DNA of 64,000 nucleotides, taken from contig NZ_CP109907.1 in NCBI RefSeq assembly GCF_033097525.1, positions 5,890,001 to 5,954,000 of the forward strand, given 5' to 3'. A program made the translations under genes and the position numbers. The stretch's first letter is position 1. Each line of letters begins with the position of its first letter. The notes beneath the pieces were generated by a model, which was given only the letters and a program-made list of their open reading frames with translations, ran no database searches and was not told where the DNA came from. This DNA comes from Sphingobacterium sp. UGAL515B_05 (GTDB lineage: Bacteria > Bacteroidota > Bacteroidia > Sphingobacteriales > Sphingobacteriaceae). This document shows positions 53,154 to 61,005 of this stretch, piece by piece.

Positions 53154-53161
53154 AAAGGTAA
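53154..53161 (-). promoter_or_regulatory. -7 box (TACCTTTG) of serC
   Basis: This exact TAnnTTTG match on the minus strand is 65 bases from the serC ATG, giving a leader of roughly 60 bases. Confidence 0.6.
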
Positions 53162-53274
53162 AATAAAATTATATATTTTTCAACTAATCTGTTTTTTTAT
53201 TGAAAATTTATAAAATTCTAAATGATTTCAATAAAAAGATCGCACAACAAACACCTAGTTCAATGCAAAAAACA

Positions 53275-53532
53275 TCAAATAAGCAGTACTTTCCATGCCA
53301 TATCTACCTGATTATCTTGCAAATACTCTTTAGCTTTAAGTTGAAGGTGGGTATTACGGGCGGATTGATCGCCAATAAAGGCATTAAGCAATTCGTAAAT
53401 TTCAGGGAGACTAGTTATATCATCTACCTCCTGTGGAGTGGGTAAACGTTCGATCTGAGCCAACGTAATTTTCTCGTTTTCCGTAAAAATATTCGATTCC
53501 CTTATAAAAGGAGGAAGCTGATTGTAATCCAT
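53275..53532 (-). CDS. small conserved-looking hypothetical protein (85 aa)
   Basis: The 85-residue product starts MDYNQLPPFIRESN and has a helical, acidic composition with no Cys. It contains LPTPQEVDDITSLPEIYELL, and no family is recognised. The terminator of icd ends immediately before the start codon, so the ribosome binding site would lie inside the hairpin and expression may depend on readthrough. An overlapping plus-strand open frame is less coding-like. Confidence 0.6.
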   Translation of the reverse strand: MDYNQLPPFIRESNIFTENEKITLAQIERLPTPQEVDDITSLPEIYELLNAFIGDQSARNTHLQLKAKEYLQDNQVDMAWKVLLI

Positions 53533-53565
53533 AAAAAAGCAGAAATTTTATTCAAATTTCTGCTT
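53533..53565 (-). terminator. terminator of icd overlapping the next gene's start region
   Basis: On the minus strand AAGCAGAAATTT pairs with AAATTTCTGCTT (53554-53565 with 53537-53548, loop 5), followed by TTTT. The T run touches the ATG of the 85-residue gene. Confidence 0.75.
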
Positions 53566-53587
53566 AATATCTCAGAAAATAAAATTC

Positions 53588-54850
53588 TTATATTTTTTCG
53601 ATAATTCGATCGGCAAATTCACTTGTTTTGACTAATGTAGCGTCATCCATCAAATTGTAAAAATCTACCGTCACGGTCTTGGCAATTATGGTTTCGCCCA
53701 AGGCTTTAACAATTGCCGCCGCAGCTTCTGTCCATCCAAGGTATTCGAGTAGCATAACACCGCTTAAAATAACCGACGAAGGATTCATGGTATTGGTATT
53801 TGCAAAACGAGGTGCTGTGCCGTGAGTAGCTTCAAAAACAGCATGCCCTGTTTTAAAATTGATATTAGCTCCCGGTGCGATCCCTATACCGCCAACCATT
53901 GCGGCCAGCGCATCAGAAATATAATCACCGTTCAGATTTAAAGTTGCCACAACAGAAAAATCCCGTGGATTAAGTAAGATCTGCTGTAAAAAATTGTCGG
54001 AAATAATATCTTTAATCAAAATTTTACCTGAATCCAAGGCGGCTTTTTGTTCCTGATTAGCTACCTCCGCACCTTTTTCTGCTTTCGTTCGCTCCCATTG
54101 TCCCCAGGTATACGTTTTGTCTGCAAATTCCGTTTCAGCAACCTCATACCCCCAAATCTTAAAAGCCCCTTCCGTAAATTTCATGATATTTCCTTTGTGA
54201 ACAATCGTCACTGAAGGTAAACCGTGATGAATAGCATGCTCTATTGCCGCACGGACCAGTCTTTTTGACCCTTCCTCAGAAACCAGCTTGACACCGACTC
54301 CTGTCGTGGCCGAGAAATTATAATCAATATCAAGCTCATCATGCAAGAAATCCTGAAACCTATTGGCTTCAGCTGTTCCCGCCTGAAACTCTATTCCAGC
54401 ATAAATATCCTCCGTATTTTCACGAAAAATCACCATATCCACATATTCCGGATGTTTGACTGGCGAAGGTACGCCCACAAACCATTTTGTCGGCCGTTGA
54501 CATACATAGAGATCCAAATCCTTACGCAAAGCAACATTCAAAGAACGGATTCCGCCGCCTACTGGCGTGGTTAGTGGCCCTTTAATTCCAACGAGGTATT
54601 CTTTTAGTAAATTTAGGGTATCTTTTGGTAGCCATTCGCCTGTTTCATTAAAAGCTTTTTCACCTGCCAGCACCTCCTTCCATGTTATTTTCCGTTTTCC
54701 ATCATACGCTTTCTCCACCGCTTGATCAAAAACACGCACTGCCGCATGCCAAAGATCAGGACCAATACCGTCACCGATAATAAAAGGAATTGTTGGAAAA
54801 TCTGGAACCTGTAAAGTTCCTTCACTTGACATTGTAATCTTATTTGACAT
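53588..54850 (-). CDS. icd: NADP-type isocitrate dehydrogenase
   Basis: Icd oxidises isocitrate to 2-oxoglutarate in the TCA cycle. The ATG at 54850 (MSNKITMSSEGTLQVPDF) gives a 420-residue protein close to E. coli Icd (416); the longer open frame would overlap the upstream antiporter gene. It has the substrate-site SLNVALRKDLDLYVCQRP region, which includes the regulatory Ser, as well as ENTEDIYAGIE and the cofactor-site loop ATHGTAPRFANTN. NADP use is inferred from overall similarity. Confidence 0.93.
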   Translation of the reverse strand: MSNKITMSSEGTLQVPDFPTIPFIIGDGIGPDLWHAAVRVFDQAVEKAYDGKRKITWKEVLAGEKAFNETGEWLPKDTLNLLKEYLVGIKGPLTTPVGGGIRSLNVALRKDLDLYVCQRPTKWFVGVPSPVKHPEYVDMVIFRENTEDIYAGIEFQAGTAEANRFQDFLHDELDIDYNFSATTGVGVKLVSEEGSKRLVRAAIEHAIHHGLPSVTIVHKGNIMKFTEGAFKIWGYEVAETEFADKTYTWGQWERTKAEKGAEVANQEQKAALDSGKILIKDIISDNFLQQILLNPRDFSVVATLNLNGDYISDALAAMVGGIGIAPGANINFKTGHAVFEATHGTAPRFANTNTMNPSSVILSGVMLLEYLGWTEAAAAIVKALGETIIAKTVTVDFYNLMDDATLVKTSEFADRIIEKI

Positions 54851-54875
54851 AACCTTCAATTTTAACGGACAATTA

Positions 54876-56999
54876 CTATCCCTTATTAAACATATTTCCG
54901 ATCTCTTTGCTAATTTTTCTAAAGATTGGAGCAGCTTCGACATCTTCATACTCGTCGATGTGTGCGTTTTCCACTCTACTAGGAAACACTAAAACAAGAT
55001 TTTCGTTTGCATAAATACGATCTAATTTCTTTGCTACCCCATCCAGAGAATCACGATAGGAAACTTCTCCATTTCTGGCCGAAACAAAAATAAACATCGC
55101 ATCTTCCTCCTTAAACGCTTTAAGGCCCTGCAAATTGTCCCAGGCATCGTAATGTTCAAAGGTAACAGGAACAGAATTTTTCAGCTCAACAAGATGTTCT
55201 TTAATGGCGGCAGCAGAGCGTTCATCGACAACAAATGTTACCGGAACGGATAGCTCCTGCGCCAGTTTAACAACCTTCTCCAGCCAATACTCGAACCCAA
55301 ATTCTGCCTCGCACATGGGTGGTGCAAAAACGACAATGGATTTATTAGAAATAAAAGGTTTTTTAAAATGACATAACATCACATTAGCCGAGGTTCTGTT
55401 TAAGATACTTTCCGTTTTTTCTCCGACAAACTTATCCATAAAATTGGCCGCACTCGGCCAGCCCAAAACAATACAATTGGCAGAAACTTCTTTTGCCGAC
55501 CGTGCAACTCCGCTGGCGATGTTTAAATCTATTGTAGCACTTATATTAACGTTCGTCTCACTCCCCGACGCATACCTGACCATATTATCCAGGTTCTTCC
55601 GTGCTTTTGACATGTTTAATTGAGCCTGTTCATTATCCTTCACAACGGACACGATATTGACGGGATAGGAACATTTCTTACTTTTAATATAGGTTGAAAA
55701 ATCCAAAATAGGCTCCATATTATCCATGTTAGCGATAGATATCAAAATGTTTTCATCTTTTTCCTTCACCACATCTGTATGTTCTTCGTCCTGTTCACCA
55801 TCCATCACCACTTTACGCGAGGCATTTCCCGTAACCACCGTAGCAACAATACAGGTAACCAAAATCAATAGAATTGTACCATTAAGCACATTCTCATCGA
55901 TAATACCATTCTTATGTCCAACCATGATTACAGCCAGTGTTGCAGCAGCATGAGCACTACTTAAACCAAATATCAGATTGCGCTGACCACGGCTATATTT
56001 AAAAACGAGCTGCGTCAACCATGCGGCCACATATTTACCGACAATAGCCACAACGGTCAGTGTTCCAGCAATAATAAGTGCCTGCGGCCCCTTCAAAATC
56101 ACGCTGACATCGACAATCATCCCCACAGATATCAAGAAGAAAGGAATAAAAATCGCATTGCCGATAAACTCAATTCGGTTCATCAAAGCGGAAGAGTGTG
56201 GTATCAGTTTGTTGAGGGCCAGACCCGCAACGAAAGCCCCAATAATCGGCTCAAGGCCGGCAATTTCCGCTAAAAATGCAGCAAAAAACACGACGGAGAG
56301 CACGAAGATATAATTGGATGTCTTCTCACTCCCCAAGCGTTCAAAAAACCATTTTGCAATCCTTGGAATAACACCAAACATGATAAACAGGAAAATAGCA
56401 AAGGAAATCGTCAGGGTAATCCAAAATTCATTACCAATATTTCCCTGAGAAACGCCGGTAATCACCGCAAGAATAATCAGCACGGCCGTATCCGTCAGAA
56501 TTGTTCCGCCTATGGTGATCGCAACGGCCTCCATTTTAGAAATACCATAGCTATTTACAATGGGATAAGAAACCAGCGTATGGGTAGCAAACATGCTTGA
56601 TATCAACAAACTCGGTAAAACACCGTAGCCCAATAAAAAATGACAAACGGGATAGCCAATACTAATCGGAACAATAAATGTTAAAAAGCCAAAAAGTAAA
56701 CTCTTATTCTTGGTCTTTTTAAACTCATTCATATCTAACTCCAAACCAGCGATAAACATGATATAGAGCAGGCCTATTGTTGAAAACAGTGTGATAGCCG
56801 AGTTTTTTTCCAACCAGTTGAGTCCATGTGGTCCAATAATAACGCCAGATATAATCAATCCAATAATACCCGGAACCTTAATCGGTCGCAGTACGATCGG
56901 TGACAACAGGATAATAAAAAGTACCAGCGAAAATATAAGTACAGGATTTTGTAAAGGCGCTTCGAAAGCGTGGGAAATATGCTCAAAAGTTTTATTCAT
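54876..56999 (-). CDS. CPA2-family cation:proton antiporter with C-terminal USP-like domain
   Basis: The 707-residue product has about 12 membrane helices (residues 15-400) with the CPA2 ion-binding region GLEPIIGAFVAGLALN. A cytosolic C-terminal half of about 280 residues follows, containing two universal-stress-protein-like alpha/beta units (LISIANMDNMEPILDF and SIVVFAPPM). It probably exchanges Na or K for H. It lies upstream of icd, 25 bases between stop and icd start, and may be co-transcribed. No TrkA-N domain is present. Confidence 0.88.
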   Translation of the reverse strand: MNKTFEHISHAFEAPLQNPVLIFSLVLFIILLSPIVLRPIKVPGIIGLIISGVIIGPHGLNWLEKNSAITLFSTIGLLYIMFIAGLELDMNEFKKTKNKSLLFGFLTFIVPISIGYPVCHFLLGYGVLPSLLISSMFATHTLVSYPIVNSYGISKMEAVAITIGGTILTDTAVLIILAVITGVSQGNIGNEFWITLTISFAIFLFIMFGVIPRIAKWFFERLGSEKTSNYIFVLSVVFFAAFLAEIAGLEPIIGAFVAGLALNKLIPHSSALMNRIEFIGNAIFIPFFLISVGMIVDVSVILKGPQALIIAGTLTVVAIVGKYVAAWLTQLVFKYSRGQRNLIFGLSSAHAAATLAVIMVGHKNGIIDENVLNGTILLILVTCIVATVVTGNASRKVVMDGEQDEEHTDVVKEKDENILISIANMDNMEPILDFSTYIKSKKCSYPVNIVSVVKDNEQAQLNMSKARKNLDNMVRYASGSETNVNISATIDLNIASGVARSAKEVSANCIVLGWPSAANFMDKFVGEKTESILNRTSANVMLCHFKKPFISNKSIVVFAPPMCEAEFGFEYWLEKVVKLAQELSVPVTFVVDERSAAAIKEHLVELKNSVPVTFEHYDAWDNLQGLKAFKEEDAMFIFVSARNGEVSYRDSLDGVAKKLDRIYANENLVLVFPSRVENAHIDEYEDVEAAPIFRKISKEIGNMFNKG

Positions 57000-57114
57000 A
57001 AGTACTTGTATACTAGCCGTAATATGTATATACTTATTTTTCTATACAGCTCGAAAAATAGTTAACAGCACTAAAAATACGATTTTTTCAAGAAAGCGAA
57101 GCCTAAAAGTAGTG

Positions 57115-58332
57115 TTACTTAAAAGAAATGGCTTTGATCGGACTAATCTTGGTAATTAGCATCGAAGGAATAAATAATGAGATCATTCCGATAAACACGA
57201 CAGCCAAATTGACCAAAACCACATCAGACCATTGAAGTTGAACGGCCACATAGGAGATATAGTAGGTCTTTTCATCCAATTTAAAGAAATGGGTAAAATC
57301 CTGAAAAAAGTAAAAACCTAAGCCAATAAGATTACCGATTAATAATCCCAGACCGATGAGATACAAGGCACTATACATGAAGACGCGGCGAATCCCGGCA
57401 TTGTGGTACCCCAACGCCTTTAAGATACCGATCATTGAAGTCCGCTCAAGAATGGTGATCAGCAAGGCGGAGATCATATTGATAATAGCAACGACCGTCA
57501 TCAGTATGAAAATGATTTTGGTGTTCATGTCAAGCAATTCCAGCCACTGAAAAATATCAGGGACCTGATCCTTGATATTGATTGCCTGCATATCGATGGG
57601 CAACAGATCTTCAACCTTGTTCGTTGTCTGTTCGAGCTGACTAAAATCTTTAATCCGAATCTCATAGCCCCCTACTTCATGATCATCGAGGTTGCTCAGT
57701 TTACGAATGACATTGAGAGACCCGATCACATAGACCTTATCTAATTCTTCGGAGCCTGTATTAAAAATGCCCTTAATGACAAATTTACGTTTACGTATAG
57801 GATCCTGCACGAAATACATAATAAAATCGTCACCGACTTTTAGGAGCAGTCGATCTGCGAGATACTTGGACACCAAAATCTGATTATCCGCATTATCCGA
57901 TTTAAAGTCTATCATGCTCCCTTCCACCAACATACGCTGAAAGGGCTGTTGATTATACAAGGAATCGATACCTTTAAGAACCACTCCTTCAACTTCATTG
58001 TTGACATTAATAATCCCGGCCTTGGTCGCAAAGGAACTGATTGAGTTGACTTGGGGAATCGCCAATATGGACTTACGAACCTCCGGCGTAAGTGTTATGG
58101 GTGAATTTTCGTAAGACTTATTCAGGTCGTAACGTAAAACCAATACATCGGCAAAAAAACTCCGTTGCTTACTGATAATCTCTCCCTTAAATCCGCGCAA
58201 TACCGCAATAGATATGATAATCGCTGCAATAGCAAGAGCAATTGCACCAATAGTCACCCGAACGATCAATTTTGAGAACGTTCTTTTTCCAGAAAATGCG
58301 ATCCGATTTGCTAAAAAATAAGGAAAATTCAA
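57115..58332 (-). CDS. FtsX/MacB-type ABC permease similar to LolC/LolE
   Basis: The 405-residue protein has an N-terminal helix (about 25-45), a periplasmic MacB-like core domain (about 45-265) and three C-terminal helices with FtsX-type sequence (MVVAIINMISALLITILERTS). LolCDE complexes extract lipoproteins from the inner membrane for transport to the outer membrane. The start codon is TTG (MNFPYFLANRIAF), which agrees with the usual N-terminus of Bacteroidota homologues. No ATG lies between the promoter box and this codon. It needs an ATPase partner (LolD) from elsewhere. Confidence 0.88.
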   Translation of the reverse strand: MNFPYFLANRIAFSGKRTFSKLIVRVTIGAIALAIAAIIISIAVLRGFKGEIISKQRSFFADVLVLRYDLNKSYENSPITLTPEVRKSILAIPQVNSISSFATKAGIINVNNEVEGVVLKGIDSLYNQQPFQRMLVEGSMIDFKSDNADNQILVSKYLADRLLLKVGDDFIMYFVQDPIRKRKFVIKGIFNTGSEELDKVYVIGSLNVIRKLSNLDDHEVGGYEIRIKDFSQLEQTTNKVEDLLPIDMQAINIKDQVPDIFQWLELLDMNTKIIFILMTVVAIINMISALLITILERTSMIGILKALGYHNAGIRRVFMYSALYLIGLGLLIGNLIGLGFYFFQDFTHFFKLDEKTYYISYVAVQLQWSDVVLVNLAVVFIGMISLFIPSMLITKISPIKAISFK

Positions 58333-58358
58333 GCTTTCAATATATTTATGTAACTTCG

Positions 58359-58366
58359 CAAAGTTA
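58359..58366 (-). promoter_or_regulatory. -7 box (TAACTTTG) of the LolC/E-like gene
   Basis: This exact TAnnTTTG match on the minus strand is 26 bases from the TTG start. It supports TTG as the first usable start codon of the transcript. Confidence 0.6.
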
Positions 58367-58482
58367 TAAAAATTTGTTATTTACAAAACTGAAATGACAA
58401 ATAATTAGGCGTTTTTCAGTGGGCTATTCAACGAGGGGGCCCCTGCACTGGTTTAAAGAGTTTTATAAAAATTACAAGTATT

Positions 58483-59400
58483 ATGCGTATTATTTTCATG
58501 GGTACTCCCGATTTTGCTGTAGCTTCACTTGAAGCACTGATTCAGTCTGGCGAACAAGTTGTCGCTGTGGTTACGGTACCGGACAAACCTGCAGGACGTG
58601 GACAAAAAATACATGAATCTGCTGTGAAAATATTTGCTACACAACATAATATCCCAGTTCTTCAACCAGTGAAACTCCGTGATGAGGCATTTTTAGATGA
58701 ACTTAAAAGTTTTCAGGCGGACCTACAGGTTGTGGTAGCATTCCGCATGCTTCCCGAGATCGTCTGGAATATGCCTAAATTTGGAACAATCAATGTCCAC
58801 GCCTCACTCCTTCCACAATACCGGGGCGCAGCACCGATAAATCATGCAATCATCAATGGAGAGAAAGAATCGGGCGTAACGACATTTTTACTACAGCACG
58901 AAATCGACACGGGAAACATCTTATTGTCGAAAAAAGTTGCGATCAAAGAAACGGACAACGCGGGCGATCTTCACGATAATCTCATGGTGGCCGGAGCAGA
59001 AACTCTTCTGCAAACCATCCAGCAATTAAAGGCTGGAACCCTGCAGCCGAAACCTCAGGAAGTCCTTCTAACAACGGAGCCACTCAAACATGCTCCAAAA
59101 ATTTTCAAAGAAGACTGTAAAATAAACTGGGATCAGCCCACGGCGCAAGTGTATAACTTCATTCGCGGTTTAAGCCCCTATCCAGCGGCATTTACACTCT
59201 TAAATGATAAGGTCCTAAAAATCTATAGCACAGAAAAAGAACTTGTCAATACAGCTACAATACCGGGAACCATAGAAACTGACAAGAAAAGTTTCTTAAA
59301 AATTGCAGCGCAAGACGGCTATATTGTCATTTCTGACCTTCAACTCGAAGGCAAGAAAAGAATGAATGTAGTCGATTTTTTAAAAGGTTATCGATTTTAG
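58483..59400 (+). CDS. fmt: methionyl-tRNA formyltransferase
   Basis: Fmt adds the formyl group from 10-formyl-tetrahydrofolate to Met-tRNA-fMet. The 305-residue product has MRIIFMGTPDFAVASLEAL, the folate-site HASLLPQYRGAAPI with the catalytic Asn-His pair (INVHAS), the Asp in EIDTGNI, and the C-terminal tRNA-binding domain (LSPYPAAFTLL). Its stop overlaps the convergent XRE gene by four bases. Confidence 0.95.
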   Translation: MRIIFMGTPDFAVASLEALIQSGEQVVAVVTVPDKPAGRGQKIHESAVKIFATQHNIPVLQPVKLRDEAFLDELKSFQADLQVVVAFRMLPEIVWNMPKFGTINVHASLLPQYRGAAPINHAIINGEKESGVTTFLLQHEIDTGNILLSKKVAIKETDNAGDLHDNLMVAGAETLLQTIQQLKAGTLQPKPQEVLLTTEPLKHAPKIFKEDCKINWDQPTAQVYNFIRGLSPYPAAFTLLNDKVLKIYSTEKELVNTATIPGTIETDKKSFLKIAAQDGYIVISDLQLEGKKRMNVVDFLKGYRF

Positions 59401-59618
59401 CCTTTTTCATCACCACCATCATAATATTGCAGCAGATCACCAGGCTGACAGTCTAGCGCTTTGCATATCGCTTCAAGGGTATCTAATCGCAATGCCTTCG
59501 CCTTTTGATTCTTGATGATTGAAAGATTGGAAAGGGTAATTCCGACATTGTCACTCAATTGGTTAAGCGACATTTTTTTCTCTTTCATTATTTTATCCAA
59601 GTGAATTAAGATTGGCAT
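59397..59618 (-). CDS. small XRE-family helix-turn-helix regulator
   Basis: The 73-residue protein is a single Cro/CI-type domain (LNQLSDNVGITLSNLSIIK then LEAICKALDCQPGDLLQY), the YozG-like type. Its tail is Asp/Gly-rich. It lies tail-to-tail with fmt, overlapping by four bases. Targets are unknown; autoregulation through the AT-rich upstream inverted repeat is possible. Confidence 0.88.
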   Translation of the reverse strand: MPILIHLDKIMKEKKMSLNQLSDNVGITLSNLSIIKNQKAKALRLDTLEAICKALDCQPGDLLQYYDGGDEKG

Positions 59619-60008
59619 AATATAATTTTTATTCTTTTAAATTTATTTAATGTCACTAATAAAACAAAAGATCCATCTTTTTGTTTTATCATAAAATTAT
59701 CATTTTAAAATAAATTTGAGGAATGCATATTGCATAATAAATCAGCTACCGTCGAGTTAAATTGTCTAGAATAAGAAAAAAAAATTAAACCCTTTAGCAC
59801 TTTAAATATCAAACAGTTGAATATTACAGCAACAGATAAGAAGAAAAAAAATATTAAAATGGAATAGTTTTTGATGATTAAAAATTGAAACTCAAAAAAA
59901 CCTAACTCATTAAATATGAGTGGCTAGATAATCAATTTTCCATTAATAATTCAAAAATTTTTCGTATTTTCGCAAACATTTCTTAGAGAGGAGAATTAAT
60001 AAAAATTA
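59619..60008. other. AT-rich control region between the XRE gene and rpoD
   Basis: The 390-base divergent gap holds the promoters of both genes. An inverted repeat (59659-59671 with 59676-59689, one bulged base) lies 41 bases upstream of the XRE start and could be an operator. A near-match to the -7 box (TATTTTCG, 59965-59972) lies 37 bases before the rpoD ATG, and an exact TAAATTTG (59711-59718, plus strand) lies further upstream. An AGAGGAG sequence is too far (about 17 bases) from the rpoD ATG to be a strong ribosome binding site. Confidence 0.5.
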
Positions 60009-60869
60009 ATGAGACAGCTCAAAATTACACAATCTATCACCAATCGTGAGTCACAGTCTTTGGACAAATACTTACACGAAATTGGTAAAGTAGACTTAAT
60101 TACAGCAGAAGAAGAAGTAGAATTAGCACAGCGTATCCGCGAAGGCGATCAAGTTGCCTTGGAAAAATTGACTAAAACCAACCTTCGTTTCGTAGTATCA
60201 GTAGCAAAACAATATCAAAATCAAGGTTTAACCTTAGGTGATTTAATCAATGAAGGTAACCTGGGCTTAATTAAAGCAGCTAAACGTTTTGACGAGACAA
60301 AGGGGTTTAAATTCATTTCTTATGCCGTTTGGTGGATTCGCCAATCTATTCTTCAAGCAATTGCTGAACAATCGCGTATCGTACGTCTGCCATTGAACCA
60401 AGTCGGTTCATTGAGCAAAATCAGTAAAGCTTTCTCAAAACTAGAACAAGAATACGAACGGGAACCATCTCCAGAAGAATTGGCGGATATCCTTGAAACC
60501 ACAGTAGACAAGGTTTCGGATACCCTAAGCAACTCTGGCCGTCACGTATCTATGGACGCTCCCTTTGTTCAAGGTGAAGAAAACACACTTTTGGACGTTT
60601 TGGAGAACCATGATCCAGACACAGACAGTTCTTTGATTGATGAATCTCTATCAGAAGAAATCAAACGATCATTGGCAACATTGACAGAAAGAGAACGTGA
60701 AATTATCGTACTTTTCTTTGGCTTAGGTTCCAATCACCAATTGTCGTTAGAGGAAATCGGAGAGAAATTCAATTTGACACGTGAACGTGTTCGTCAGATC
60801 AAAGACAAAGCTCTTCAGCGTTTGAGACACACTTCAAGAAGCAAAATCTTAAAATCCTATTTGGGTTAA
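60009..60869 (+). CDS. rpoD: primary sigma factor (Bacteroidota RpoD/SigA)
   Basis: The 286-residue protein has sigma regions 1.2-2.4 (LDKYLHEIGKVDLITAEEEV, DLINEGNLGLIKAAKRFDE, SYAVWWIRQSILQAI), 3 and 4 (ERVRQIKDKALQRLRH). It lacks region 1.1 and the non-conserved insert, as is typical of Bacteroidota housekeeping sigma factors of about 287 residues. Such holoenzymes recognise TTTG at -33 and TAnnTTTG at -7, which matches the boxes seen in this window. The gene is single with a terminator. Confidence 0.95.
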   Translation: MRQLKITQSITNRESQSLDKYLHEIGKVDLITAEEEVELAQRIREGDQVALEKLTKTNLRFVVSVAKQYQNQGLTLGDLINEGNLGLIKAAKRFDETKGFKFISYAVWWIRQSILQAIAEQSRIVRLPLNQVGSLSKISKAFSKLEQEYEREPSPEELADILETTVDKVSDTLSNSGRHVSMDAPFVQGEENTLLDVLENHDPDTDSSLIDESLSEEIKRSLATLTEREREIIVLFFGLGSNHQLSLEEIGEKFNLTRERVRQIKDKALQRLRHTSRSKILKSYLG

Positions 60870-60895
60870 CAAGAGATACTTATTAGACATTTTGG

Positions 60896-60928
60896 CAATC
60901 CCAATCAGAAATGGTTGGGATTTTTTTT
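60896..60928 (+). terminator. terminator of rpoD
   Basis: AATCCCAATC (60897-60906) pairs with GGTTGGGATT (60913-60922), including one T-G pair, and is followed by a run of T. Confidence 0.85.
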
Positions 60929-60949
60929 GTCCATAATTTTTTGTCCAAT

Positions 60950-60987
60950 AAAAAAAGGGTTGCCTACTGAGCAGGCAACCCTTTTTC
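60950..60987. terminator. bidirectional terminator of the M16 peptidase gene
   Basis: A 14-bp stem (60952-60965 with 60973-60986, loop ACTGAGC) flanked by A and T runs lies 19 bases past the stop of the minus-strand gene and behind the rpoD terminator. Confidence 0.9.
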
Positions 60988-61005
60988 TATTTTCCAAGAC
61001 TCCTG

